Source: Arthrobacter sp. M2012083
GTDB taxonomy: Bacteria; Actinomycetota; Actinomycetes; Actinomycetales; Micrococcaceae
Assembly: GCF_000281065.1 (NCBI RefSeq)
Contig: NZ_AKKK01000001.1
Coordinates: forward strand, 62,001-126,000
DNA length: 64,000 nt
Direction: 5' to 3'
The notes under the pieces are model-generated. The model was not told the origin of the DNA. It was given only the letters and a program-made list of their open reading frames with translations, and ran no database searches. The position numbers were made by a program, and so were the translations under genes. The stretch's first letter is position 1, and the number at the start of each line of letters is the position of its first letter. Below, piece by piece: positions 8,562 through 16,535 of this stretch.

Positions 8562-9350
8562 CTAGTTGGCAGCGAGCAGCGGAATGGCCTCTTCGGCTCG
8601 TTCCGGACCCAGGGCGGAGTAGCCGCCGTCGACAGCCCAATCTGCGCCGGTCACGAAGCTGGCCTGGTCGCTCGCGAGGAACGCGACGACGTCACCCACC
8701 TCGTGCGGGCGGCCGACGCGCTTGAGCGCGTGGAAAGGCGCGGCGACTGAGTCTGTCTTTTCGATGTTCCCGCTGCTGAGCGAGTCCATGATGTTGCTCC
8801 ACACCCAACCGGGACTCACGGAATTCACCCGGATGCCGTCCCCCGCGAAGTCCACTGCCATGCTGCGGGTGACCTGGACAAGCGCGGCTTTGCTCGCCGG
8901 GTAGAGCCAGCGGCCGGTCTGGGCAACCGAGCTGGAAATGGAGGTGAAGTTGATGATGGCGCCGTGTCCGGAGGCTTTCAGGTAGGGGCGCGCCGCGTTG
9001 CTCGCCACCACCGCACTGACCAGATTTACATTGAGTGCTTCCAGCCAGTCGGTGCGGCCGGAGTTGGACCCCTCATCCTTGTAGGTGCAGGCGAGGTTCA
9101 CCAGGATATCCACGCTGCCGTGCTGTGCAGCCGCCCCGCTGACCAGCAGGTTCACAGCGTCATCATCAGTGATGTCAGTGTGGGAGTAATGGATTCCTTC
9201 GCCCAGCCCGGCGGTGAGTGAGGCGCCGTCGGGGTCTATATCCGCCACTACCACCGTGGCCCCGGCGTCCCGCAATGCGGCGGCCACGCCTTGGCCTACT
9301 TTGGTTGCTCCGCCGGTAACAATTGCTGTCCTGCCCTCGAGTGTTGACAT
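8562..9350 (-). CDS. SDR family oxidoreductase, first gene of the monooxygenase operon
   Basis: Encodes 262 residues, a classical SDR with TGGATKVGQG at the N terminus, the catalytic triad region NFTSISSS and YPASK, and the usual C-terminal DGGYSALG lid end. The ATG at 9350 has a GGAAAGGG ribosome binding site and the typical start MSTLEGRTAIVTGG; the in-frame extension upstream lacks this. The gene sits 44 nt upstream of the StyA1-like gene on the same strand. It is directly preceded by copy A of an 84-nt duplicated module, so it leads the operon. A dehydrogenase acting on the dihydrodiol or epoxide-hydration product of indole is plausible. Indole clusters in proteobacteria also include an SDR. 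Confidence 0.9.
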   Translation of the reverse strand: MSTLEGRTAIVTGGATKVGQGVAAALRDAGATVVVADIDPDGASLTAGLGEGIHYSHTDITDDDAVNLLVSGAAAQHGSVDILVNLACTYKDEGSNSGRTDWLEALNVNLVSAVVASNAARPYLKASGHGAIINFTSISSSVAQTGRWLYPASKAALVQVTRSMAVDFAGDGIRVNSVSPGWVWSNIMDSLSSGNIEKTDSVAAPFHALKRVGRPHEVGDVVAFLASDQASFVTGADWAVDGGYSALGPERAEEAIPLLAAN

Positions 9351-9390
9351 GTGCCGAACCCTTTCCTGCGATGACGATGTTACGTAAATA

Positions 9391-9474
9391 TGACGTGCGT
9401 CATATTTGTCCTGCAAGCGACTCTAGGCAGCCACCGCCGGATGGAATATCCACTTGGCGCGGGAATTATCCGAA
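9391..9474 (-). repeat. Duplicated promoter/operator module, copy A
   Basis: This 84-nt stretch aligns without gaps to 9661-9744, with 66 of 84 positions identical by my count. It ends 40 nt before the SDR start codon and presumably contains the operon promoter. Shared blocks include AGCGACTCTAG and CCACTTGGCGCGGG. These are likely targets of the divergent AraC regulator and the RNA polymerase site (inference). Confidence 0.7.
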
Positions 9475-9624
9475 TTACGCAGGGTCTTCCTCTTCCTCGT
9501 GCCAACCAACCCACGCCGCGGAAGTGAGGTGGGTTTCCCTGGCCTGAAGCTCCGCCGCCCAGAGTTCGAAGTGGCTCTTGTCCCATTCGTCCCTGCGGTC
9601 ATGTACAACCTTGATGTTCTTCAC
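9475..9624 (-). CDS. Small acidic-tailed protein (49 residues, GTG start), no recognised family
   Basis: A 50-codon frame reads MKNIKVVHDRRDEWDKSHFE at its N terminus, continues with a Trp-rich middle and ends in an acidic EEEEDPA tail. It starts with GTG behind a GAGGTGAGGAACA Shine-Dalgarno region. It begins 36 nt downstream of copy B of the 84-nt module, just as the SDR gene begins 40 nt downstream of copy A, and its TAA stop abuts copy A. The two units therefore look like twin transcription units. I recognise no homolog. It could be a small partner or regulator of the oxygenases. The gene is supported by ribosome site, codon-like composition and context only. Confidence 0.6.
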   Translation of the reverse strand: MKNIKVVHDRRDEWDKSHFELWAAELQARETHLTSAAWVGWHEEEEDPA

Positions 9625-9660
9625 TGTTCCTCACCTCGCTTCGGCTGTTGGTATGGTTTG

Positions 9661-9744
9661 TGAGCTGCGTCATACTTGTCTTAAAAGCGACTCTAGACAG
9701 ACGCTGCACTCCGGAATATCCACTTGGCGCGGGGATCATCCGAA
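9661..9744 (-). repeat. Duplicated promoter/operator module, copy B
   Basis: Second copy of the 84-nt module (see 9391-9474), in the same orientation and 270 nt away. It lies upstream of the 49-residue small gene and within the divergent region in front of the AraC-type regulator gene, 57 nt from that start. It may therefore also serve autoregulation. Confidence 0.7.
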
Positions 9745-9801
9745 AGGCGAAAAGCTCCAGAAAACCGTGTGGCGTGCAATTACCCGTGAAGTAGGTGGCG
9801 G

Positions 9802-10770
9802 ATGGTCAGGATTCTTGCCCGTGATGTTCTGCGGGGACAACCAACGGTGGCCACAACGGATGTGGACGAGGCTCATGCCAAGATCGCTGAGTTGTTCTGC
9901 AGCCACGAGCTCGCCCCGCGGACGCGTGCATCTTTGATGGACATGAAGCTGCGCTCATTGCACCGGGGCGATGTTGGGATCGAGTTCCTGGATTACGGCG
10001 CGGATGTTCGGATAGAGCCCGAAGGCCTGCAGGATTTCCATTTGGTGCAAATCCCGCTGGCCGGGCATGCTTCCATGCAGGTGGGAGCAATCACTGTGGA
10101 ATCCAGTCCGCGGATGGCCACGGTTCCGCCGATTGACCGGCCCTTTTCCATGAGCTGGGACAGCGGCAGTCCGCACCTGATTGTGTATGTGAGGCGCTCG
10201 GCGATGGAGCGCGTGGCCGAGCAGTTGTATGGCGACAGCGCTGTTGACCTGGGCTACGGCATGGACCTCTCGAGCGCCACCGGTCGGGCGTTCTTGAGGT
10301 CCGTCGTCGAGCTTCATGACGACATGATCAGCCAACCACAGTCCACAGCCCCCGTCTTTGTGCAGGGATTACTGGCCGACAGCATGATGTCACGCTTGCT
10401 GATGGCGATGGCGTTGCCCAGTGGTGAGACCCGGGACGCGGAGTCCGAAAGCCGGCTCGTACGCGAATGCCGCGAGCTGTTGGAGCGGCATGCTTTCGAG
10501 GAACTCACCGTGCCGGACATCGCCGAGTGCTTGGGCGTCTCAGTCCGAACGCTGCAAACAGCCCTACGGGCGGAAACCGGAGCGACGCCGTCGGAGCTGT
10601 TGCGAAGTATCCGGCTGGATCGTGCCCGGGAGATGCTTCTCGAAGCGAACCCCCGCGAGCAGAGCGTCACGGCAGTTGCTGAGCTATGCGGCTTCACGCA
10701 CCAAGGGCGCTTCTCTGCGCTCTACGTGAAGGCCTTCGGGGAGCTGCCCAGCGAGAGCCTGCGCCGCTAA
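9802..10770 (+). CDS. AraC family transcriptional regulator of the monooxygenase operon
   Basis: Encodes 322 residues. The N-terminal half resembles the AraC-binding-like sensor domain seen in catabolic activators (LRSLHRGDVGIEFLDYG onward). The C-terminal ~100 residues hold the double helix-turn-helix, with VPDIAECLGVSVRTLQTALRAE as the first and VAELCGFTHQGRFSALYVKAFGE as the second HTH. The ATG at 9802 follows a GTAGGTGG purine-rich site. It is divergent from the small gene and the SDR-led operon, with two copies of a repeated module between. By analogy with AraC-type activators of indole clusters, it should activate these genes in response to the substrate (inference). Confidence 0.9.
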   Translation: MVRILARDVLRGQPTVATTDVDEAHAKIAELFCSHELAPRTRASLMDMKLRSLHRGDVGIEFLDYGADVRIEPEGLQDFHLVQIPLAGHASMQVGAITVESSPRMATVPPIDRPFSMSWDSGSPHLIVYVRRSAMERVAEQLYGDSAVDLGYGMDLSSATGRAFLRSVVELHDDMISQPQSTAPVFVQGLLADSMMSRLLMAMALPSGETRDAESESRLVRECRELLERHAFEELTVPDIAECLGVSVRTLQTALRAETGATPSELLRSIRLDRAREMLLEANPREQSVTAVAELCGFTHQGRFSALYVKAFGELPSESLRR

Positions 10771-10786
10771 ACGAGGGCATCTGCTG

Positions 10787-11488
10787 TCACGCCTCCAGCA
10801 CGTACGTCTTCAGGTCATCCAGCGTTTGCTGCATATGGGCATCCATCGCGAGACGCGAGTCGTTGGGGTTGCGCGATTCCAAAGCGGCCGCGATCTTCCG
10901 GTGGTGGCCGATCGCGTGTTCCTGGATCTCCGGGAAGGCTGAGGTTTCGGTGCGCCGGGCTTCGAGGACCCGGTGCAGCGGTTCGAAGAGCACGGCGACA
11001 AAGACGTTGCCTGAGGCGTGAAGGATCACGTCGTGGAAGGCAAGGTCTGCTTCCACAAAGGCCGCGAGGTCATTGATTTCGTGGGCGGCCTGCATCTTTT
11101 CCACGTGCTCCTTGAGGGCCGTGAGTTCGTCATCGGAGATGCGTTCGGCTGCCAGTTCGCAGGCGCCGGTTTCAAGCATGCGGCGCAGCTCGATCAGCTG
11201 GATGGCGGCAGCTGCATCCTTGGTTCCCTCTGAGGCCGCGCGCAAAACGGCTTCCAGCGACGCCCATTGGTTGAGGGGGTTGACGAAGGTTCCGCGGCCG
11301 CGTTCGACACTAAGGATCCGCTGCGCCTCGAGGGTTTTCATGGCCTCGCGCACAGTCATCCGGCTCACCTCGTGTTTGGCGCTGAGCTCAAGCTCTCCGG
11401 GGACCACCGTTCCGGGCGGGAACTCGCCCGCGATGATCCGGTCCAGCAGCTCGTCAGCAACGACGCCGACCAGCGACTTGCGTGCCAT
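10787..11488 (-). CDS. GntR/FadR-subfamily transcriptional regulator
   Basis: Encodes 233 residues. The N-terminal winged HTH (ELELSAKHEVSRMTVREAMKTLEAQRILSVERGRGTFV) is typical of GntR. The C-terminal all-helical FCD effector domain has the metal-site pattern D...H...H (EADLAFHDVILHASGN and a later GHHRKIAAALE). It probably represses sugar-acid catabolism. An operator-like sequence upstream of this gene (11552-11566) is repeated as a near-perfect palindrome upstream of the DUF1537 kinase operon (12431-12453). This suggests autoregulation plus control of that operon, with a sugar acid as effector (inference). Confidence 0.9.
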   Translation of the reverse strand: MARKSLVGVVADELLDRIIAGEFPPGTVVPGELELSAKHEVSRMTVREAMKTLEAQRILSVERGRGTFVNPLNQWASLEAVLRAASEGTKDAAAAIQLIELRRMLETGACELAAERISDDELTALKEHVEKMQAAHEINDLAAFVEADLAFHDVILHASGNVFVAVLFEPLHRVLEARRTETSAFPEIQEHAIGHHRKIAAALESRNPNDSRLAMDAHMQQTLDDLKTYVLEA

Positions 11489-11551
11489 GTATCCCCATTT
11501 CCTCTACTTCAGACCGCCCGGCTTCCTGCGCATTTCCCTCGGACGGGCGGT

Positions 11552-11566
11552 TGTCAGACATCTTAC
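11552..11566. promoter_or_regulatory. Candidate GntR operator half-site
   Basis: TGTCAGACATCTTAC matches 14 of 15 bases of the right part of the palindrome at 12431-12453. It lies about 65 nt upstream of the GntR start, across the stop codon of the hydrolase gene. This fits autoregulation. It is only a partial palindrome here. Confidence 0.5.
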
Positions 11567-12366
11567 GCTGGCGGTGGCCGGCTTGTTTCCCAAAAAGCAG
11601 TTAGTGCCGCAGCGCATTTTTCCGGTTGTTCCCAGTGGACGTTGTGGCCGGCACCGGGGATGGCACTCAGCTGCCGATGCGGGCTTTCGGCTACGAACGC
11701 GCGCATCTGCTCCATGGGCCGCACCCGGTCATCGGTGCCGGCCATCACCAGCAGTGGCGCGAGGACGCGCCCGGGCACTGAAGGTTCGACGCCGGTCATG
11801 GCAGCCACGGCGCTGGCGGACAGTATCGGGAACGGCGCATCAAATCCTGTGCTGAGCCGCGCCATGTCTGCTGCGGACAGCTCCCCGTACCAAGCATTCA
11901 TGAGCTTTGCTACGGTCCCGGGATCGAAAAATCCCTGATCCAGTTGGGAGCGCAGCAGCGTCTTGAAACCCTGATTCTGCGGCACGGGGGCCATGCCCAC
12001 CAAGGTTATGGTGGCCACCAGTTCGGGGCGGGCCGCAGCAATTGTCAACGAAACGCTGCCCCCCATGGAATGCCCCACCAGGTGCACCGGTCCGCTGCCC
12101 CTGACTTCAATGGCTGCCGCTACCGAACCGGCCACCGAGTCCAGCGTCCAGGCGAAGTCCGGTGGCAGTTCTTCGCCTGGGTGGTAGCCCGGGAGGTCGA
12201 AAATCCAGACCGTCCGGCCGGCGTCGAGCAGTTTTTTCGCTAGTGGTTCCCAGTACACAGAGCCGGAGGCCCAACCGTGGACCAGTGCCACGGGAGTAGC
12301 CTCACCTGCGGAAACGGTAGGCGTGAGGACGTTCACGAACGGGAGCGGAACAACACTGTCGGCCAT
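11563..12366 (-). CDS. Alpha/beta hydrolase
   Basis: Encodes 267 residues with the alpha/beta hydrolase fold: oxyanion region VHGWASGSVYW, nucleophile elbow GHSMGGSVS (Ser), acid in MAGTDDRV (Asp) and catalytic His in GAGHNVHWE. It is similar in layout to small esterases or lactone hydrolases such as 3-oxoadipate enol-lactonases. It lies upstream of the GntR gene on the same strand and is divergent from the DUF1537 kinase operon, across the 23-nt palindrome. A lactonase role, opening a sugar-acid lactone such as threonolactone before degradation, would fit the context but is inference. Confidence 0.85.
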   Translation of the reverse strand: MADSVVPLPFVNVLTPTVSAGEATPVALVHGWASGSVYWEPLAKKLLDAGRTVWIFDLPGYHPGEELPPDFAWTLDSVAGSVAAAIEVRGSGPVHLVGHSMGGSVSLTIAAARPELVATITLVGMAPVPQNQGFKTLLRSQLDQGFFDPGTVAKLMNAWYGELSAADMARLSTGFDAPFPILSASAVAAMTGVEPSVPGRVLAPLLVMAGTDDRVRPMEQMRAFVAESPHRQLSAIPGAGHNVHWEQPEKCAAALTAFWETSRPPPA

Positions 12367-12430
12367 GCCCCCAGCCTAGTGATGCGCAGCACCTTGCGCG
12401 GTGTAGAGCCGTGTGTCACACTAATTCAAA

Positions 12431-12453
12431 TGTTAGATGTCTGACATCTTACA
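12431..12453. promoter_or_regulatory. GntR/FadR-type operator palindrome in the divergent promoter region
   Basis: A 23-nt palindrome centred at 12442 has a perfect core AGATGTC-T-GACATCT and matching outer TGT/ACA, with one mismatched pair between. It sits between the alpha/beta hydrolase gene and the kinase operon, a standard place for repression of both directions. It shares sequence with 11552-11566. Confidence 0.75.
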
Positions 12454-12483
12454 TTCATCAATTCGCTACAGAGATTTCCCACG

Positions 12484-13983
12484 ATGGAGTGCACAGTGAC
12501 CCTTGAAGTCGACGTTCTGGCCGCTTTCCCGGCGGAAGTCCAGATTCCTGCTCAGTTCGTTGCTGACGCCGTTGCGGCGTCCTCGGCAACGTCTCCCCGC
12601 GTTCTGGTAGTCCTCGACGACGACCCCACGGGAACGCAGTCCGTTGCGGATCTGGCCGTGCTCACCCGGTGGGACGTCGCAGACTTCACCTGGGCATTCA
12701 CCCACATCCGTGAGAACCAGACCAAGCCTGCTGTCTATGTCCTCACCAACACCCGCAGCCTGGACCCGGCCGAAGCCGCAGCCCGCAACGAGGAAATCGT
12801 CCGCAATGCCCTGGCAGCGGCAGCAGGGAATGTGAGGCTCGGTTTTGTCAGCCGCAGCGACTCCACCCTCCGCGGCCACTACCCGCTGGAGCCCGACGTC
12901 ATTGCAGCCACCGTGGCAGCCGAGACCGGTGAACCCACCGACGGCGTGGTGATCGTTCCGGCATTCCCCGACGCCGGCCGCGTCACCATCGGTGGCGTGC
13001 ACTACATGCGGGGCACCGGAGAAGCAGCAGGCACACTCACTCCCGTGGCCGAGACGGAATTCGCCAAGGACGCCAGTTTCGGCTTCAAGAACTCCGAGAT
13101 GGCCAAGTACGTGGAGGAGAAGTCGCAGGGCCGGTTCCCTGCCGGGGATGTGATCGTGCTTGACCTCAACGTCATCCGCGCCGGAGCGTCCGCCCAGGAT
13201 CCCACCATCTCGGCAAAGGCCATCGCCGACGCCCTTGAGTCCGCCACCAACTCCACGCCGATCGTGGCCGACATCGTTACCGAGAATGATTTCCGCGCCC
13301 TGGCCCTGGGCCTCGAAGAATCCGAACGCCGCGGCAAGAAGCTCCTCTACCGAGTGGGCCCGCCCTTCGTGAGGGGCCGCATCGGCCAGGAGATCCGCAC
13401 AGCGTTGACCTCCGAAGAGGCCTATGCAGGCAACACCCCCTCCACAGGAGGTGGCCTGATCGTGGTCGGCTCGCACGTTGGCGTCACCACGCGCCAGCTC
13501 AACGCCCTGACCGCAGAGCACAGCTCGGCATGGACCATCGAGATCGACGTCGAGAAGCTCCTGACAGCCGAGGCCGATGCCTACATCGCAACTGTCGTGT
13601 CCGACGTCGTCGACGCACTTCACAAGGGCGACGTCATCGTCCACACCAGCCGCCTGCTCATCAAGACCGACGACGCCGCAGCAAGCCTGAAGATCGCACG
13701 CACCGTCTCTGCCGCCGTCGTCGCCGTCGTGAACCGGACGCTGAAGACCTTCCCACCGCGGTTCGTCATCGCCAAGGGAGGCATCACGTCCTCGGACGTC
13801 GCTGCGCACGGCCTGGAAATCCGCCGCGCGATTGTCCGCGGACCCATGCTGCCGGGCATCGTCTCGCTCTGGGAGCCGGTGGACGGTCCTGCCAAGGGCA
13901 TCCCGTACATCGTGTTCGCCGGAAACGTGGGCGATGACCAATCCCTGACTGAAGTCACCCGCAAGCTCAGCGCCATTTTCTAG
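12484..13983 (+). CDS. otnK: Four-carbon acid sugar kinase (DUF1537 / OtnK-like)
   Basis: Encodes 499 residues and spans the N-terminal and C-terminal DUF1537 domains. The N-terminal substrate domain carries LVVLDDDPTGTQS. The C-terminal nucleotide domain carries FVIAKGGITSSDVAAHGL and PGIVSLWEPVDGPAKG. The family phosphorylates 3-oxo-tetronates or tetronates (D-threonate, D-erythronate, L-threonate routes) using ATP. It is the first gene of a four-gene operon with a dehydrogenase, a GntP permease and an aldolase. The ATG at 12484 is chosen; a GTG four codons later is the alternative. An open antisense frame across it is a codon-bias artefact. The precise isomer used is unknown. Confidence 0.9.
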   Translation: MECTVTLEVDVLAAFPAEVQIPAQFVADAVAASSATSPRVLVVLDDDPTGTQSVADLAVLTRWDVADFTWAFTHIRENQTKPAVYVLTNTRSLDPAEAAARNEEIVRNALAAAAGNVRLGFVSRSDSTLRGHYPLEPDVIAATVAAETGEPTDGVVIVPAFPDAGRVTIGGVHYMRGTGEAAGTLTPVAETEFAKDASFGFKNSEMAKYVEEKSQGRFPAGDVIVLDLNVIRAGASAQDPTISAKAIADALESATNSTPIVADIVTENDFRALALGLEESERRGKKLLYRVGPPFVRGRIGQEIRTALTSEEAYAGNTPSTGGGLIVVGSHVGVTTRQLNALTAEHSSAWTIEIDVEKLLTAEADAYIATVVSDVVDALHKGDVIVHTSRLLIKTDDAAASLKIARTVSAAVVAVVNRTLKTFPPRFVIAKGGITSSDVAAHGLEIRRAIVRGPMLPGIVSLWEPVDGPAKGIPYIVFAGNVGDDQSLTEVTRKLSAIF

Positions 13984-14064
13984 AACCATCCCCACTTGCC
14001 CCCTAACCTCGCAAGCCCGGCCAGGGAACCCGGCAAGCGTGGCCCCTATTTATCGGAGAACACC

Positions 14065-14967
14065 ATGACCAGCAGCAACTACACCGTCACTGTCCTGGGC
14101 CTCGGCGCCATGGGCCTGCCCATGGCAACCCGGCTCGCGTCCGAGCTGACTGTCCACGGCTTCGACATCGCCGAGCCCCGACTGGAACTCGCCGCAGCAG
14201 CCGGCATCAAGACCTTTGCTTCTGCACGCGAGGCATCGGATGGCGCCGACGCGCTGCTTCTGGCCGTCCGTAACGGCGAACAGCTCAACGATGTCCTCTT
14301 CGGCGAGAACGGCGTAGCTTCGGTACTGAAGCCGGGCGCCGTCGTGATCCTCGGCAGCACCGTTGGCACCGAAGCCATCCCCGCCACGGTGGAAAAGCTA
14401 GCAAAATACGGTGTGGCCCTGGTGGATGCGCCGCTCTCCGGCGGCCCGAAGCGTGCCGGCGAAGGCGACCTGCTGATTGTTGTCGGTGCTGAGCCGGAGG
14501 CACTGGAGAAGGCCCGCCCCGCTCTCGAACTGCTGGCCTCCACCCTGAGCATCGTGGGCGACAAGCCCGGCGATGGACAGGCCCTCAAGACCGTCAATCA
14601 GCTCCTCTGTGGTGTCCACATCGCCGCTGCTGCCGAGGCTATGGCCCTTGCCGACGCCCTCGGACTCGACCAGGCCAAGACCCTCGCCGCCCTGGAAGCC
14701 GGAGCCGCCGGTTCCTTCATGCTTTCAAACCGTGGACCGCGCATCCTGGAGGCCTACTCCGAAGACGGTGCCGAGGTACTCAGCCGCTTGGATATCTTCG
14801 TCAAGGACATGGGCATCGTTGGTAAGGCAACCCGGGCTGCCGGCCTTGCCGCACCGGTCGCCGCCGCTGCCGAACAGCTTTACCTCCTCGGCCAGGCCCA
14901 GGGCCTCGCCGCCGCCGACGATTCTGCCGTCATCAAGGTTGTAGCGCCCGCAAAGCGCACCGCCTAA
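14065..14967 (+). CDS. ltnD: 3-hydroxyisobutyrate dehydrogenase-family oxidoreductase, L-threonate dehydrogenase (LtnD)-like
   Basis: Encodes 300 residues of the beta-hydroxyacid dehydrogenase family. It has the NAD site GLGAMGLPMATRLA, the substrate motif DAPLSGGPKRAGEGDL and the catalytic Lys in GDGQALKTVNQLL. The ATG at 14065 has a GGAGAA site 4 nt upstream; the longer in-frame start has none. In characterised clusters LtnD oxidises L-threonate (or D-erythronate for DenD) to the 2-oxo acid, which later enters the DUF1537 kinase step. It is 81 nt downstream of the kinase and in the same operon. The LtnD assignment rests on family and neighbourhood, so the substrate isomer remains open. Confidence 0.87.
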   Translation: MTSSNYTVTVLGLGAMGLPMATRLASELTVHGFDIAEPRLELAAAAGIKTFASAREASDGADALLLAVRNGEQLNDVLFGENGVASVLKPGAVVILGSTVGTEAIPATVEKLAKYGVALVDAPLSGGPKRAGEGDLLIVVGAEPEALEKARPALELLASTLSIVGDKPGDGQALKTVNQLLCGVHIAAAAEAMALADALGLDQAKTLAALEAGAAGSFMLSNRGPRILEAYSEDGAEVLSRLDIFVKDMGIVGKATRAAGLAAPVAAAAEQLYLLGQAQGLAAADDSAVIKVVAPAKRTA

Positions 14968-15068
14968 GCATCCCACCCGAACGCGCGACGACGGCGATCC
15001 CCCCTTCGCCGTCGCCGCCACCTCCCGCCGGTCTTCCCTGGACTGGTATGTCAAAGGAGACACCCCCA

Positions 15069-16535
15069 ATGAATCCCCTCGTTAACTCTCTGATGGTTCA
15101 GGCGGCGGACGCCCCCGCCATCAAGCCCGCAGTGGAGCTGGGCACACCACTGCTGCTGACCATCGCCGCAGCGGGCATCGCCTTGTTGCTGGTGTTGATC
15201 ATCCGCTTCAAAATCCAAGCTTTTGTTGCCTTGCTTGCCGTCAGCATCCTCGTGGGCGTCGCCGCGCAGATTCCGCTCAAGGACATCTTCACTGTTGTGA
15301 CCACGGGCGTTGGCAGCACCATGGGCAAGGTCGCATTGCTGATCGCCCTTGGCGCCATTCTCGGCCGCATGATTGAAGTTTCCGGCGGCGTGCAGTCGCT
15401 GGCTACCCACTTCACTGAGAAGCTCGGCGCCAAACGCGTTGCCATTGCACTGACGGCTGTCGGCTTCCTCGTGGCGATCCCCGTGTTCTTCGAGGTGGGC
15501 GTGATCGTCCTCGTTCCCATTGTTTACGCGTTCGCGAAGATCGCTAATGTGCACCCGATCAAGTTCGGCCTGCCCATGGCCGGCATCATGCTGTCCATTC
15601 ACGTGGCCGTGCCGCCGCATCCGGGCATCGTTGCCGGGGCCGGCGTGTTCGGTGCGGACATTGGACTCATCACCCTGATCTCCCTGATCATTTGCGTGCC
15701 GCTTGGTTTCCTGTCCTACTGGGTTGCCAGCATCATGAACCGCAAAGAGTACGAATTGCTTCCAGGCGTCAAGCAGCAGGTGGACGAATTTGGTTCCGAA
15801 TCACTGGTCCATGTTGGCCATGACGGCCCCGGCGCCCGCGCAATCGCCCCTCCGCGGCCGGGCCTGATCATGTTCCTTGTCGCCGCGCCGATCGTCCAAA
15901 TCCTGCTCGGCACCGTGGGAACGCTGACCCTCCCCAAGGACAACTACTGGTACGGCGTGGCCGCCTTTGTTGGGAACCCGTTCTTCGCACTCCTGGTGGC
16001 TGTGGCTCTGTCCTTCTTCTTGCTGGCCGTCCGCCGCAACTGGTCCCTCAAGGAGACGGGGGAGATCTTCGAAGGTGCTCTGCCCCCTATCGCCTCCATC
16101 CTCATGGTGGTGGCCGCCGGGGGTGTGTTCGGTGAAGTCCTCCGCGCATCCGGAATCGGCGCAGCGCTGTCCCATACCCTGGATAGCCTCGGCCTTCCCG
16201 TCATCGTGCTCGGTTTCATCATCTCCCTCGCACTGCGCGCCGCCCAGGGTTCGGCCACCGTGGCAATTGTGACCACAACCGGCCTGCTTACTTCCGCTGT
16301 AATGGAGGGCGCCTACACGCCAGCCCAGATCGCGGTAATCGTGATTGCCATTGGCTTCGGTTCACTGGGCCTTTCCCACGTGACCGACGCCGGGTTCTGG
16401 ACCGTGGTCCGCTACTACGGCCTCACCGTGTCCGATGGCCTTAAGACCTGGACCGTCCTCACCACCATCCTGGGCTTGGCCGGCTTCGCGTTGACTTACG
16501 TTGCCTGGATCCTCGTGGGAGGTTTGGCCCACTAA
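15069..16535 (+). CDS. GntP family gluconate/sugar-acid:H+ symporter
   Basis: Encodes 488 residues, highly hydrophobic with about 12-14 predicted membrane segments. It has the GntP-family signature stretches GAILGRMIEVSGG and HPGIVAGAGVFGADIG. The start at 15069 is set by an AAAGGAGA site 9 nt upstream; an ATG seven codons earlier overlaps that site. GntP proteins import gluconate and other aldonates by proton symport, so this is the probable uptake system for the C4 sugar acid degraded by its neighbours. Its stop and the next ATG overlap by one base (TAATG), showing translational coupling with the aldolase. Confidence 0.92.
   Translation: MNPLVNSLMVQAADAPAIKPAVELGTPLLLTIAAAGIALLLVLIIRFKIQAFVALLAVSILVGVAAQIPLKDIFTVVTTGVGSTMGKVALLIALGAILGRMIEVSGGVQSLATHFTEKLGAKRVAIALTAVGFLVAIPVFFEVGVIVLVPIVYAFAKIANVHPIKFGLPMAGIMLSIHVAVPPHPGIVAGAGVFGADIGLITLISLIICVPLGFLSYWVASIMNRKEYELLPGVKQQVDEFGSESLVHVGHDGPGARAIAPPRPGLIMFLVAAPIVQILLGTVGTLTLPKDNYWYGVAAFVGNPFFALLVAVALSFFLLAVRRNWSLKETGEIFEGALPPIASILMVVAAGGVFGEVLRASGIGAALSHTLDSLGLPVIVLGFIISLALRAAQGSATVAIVTTTGLLTSAVMEGAYTPAQIAVIVIAIGFGSLGLSHVTDAGFWTVVRYYGLTVSDGLKTWTVLTTILGLAGFALTYVAWILVGGLAH

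Noticed and set aside
9423..9663. Other small frames in the AraC-to-SDR intergenic region (for example 9454-9663 plus, 9423-9608 minus)
   Set aside because: They overlap the 49-codon gene in other frames, lack good ribosome sites and have arginine-rich, codon-bias-like composition.
12466..13995. A 509-codon open frame on the minus strand across the DUF1537 kinase
   Set aside because: It is fully antisense to a recognisable kinase, with Gly/Cys/Asp/His-rich, non-protein-like composition that comes from codon bias in high-GC DNA.
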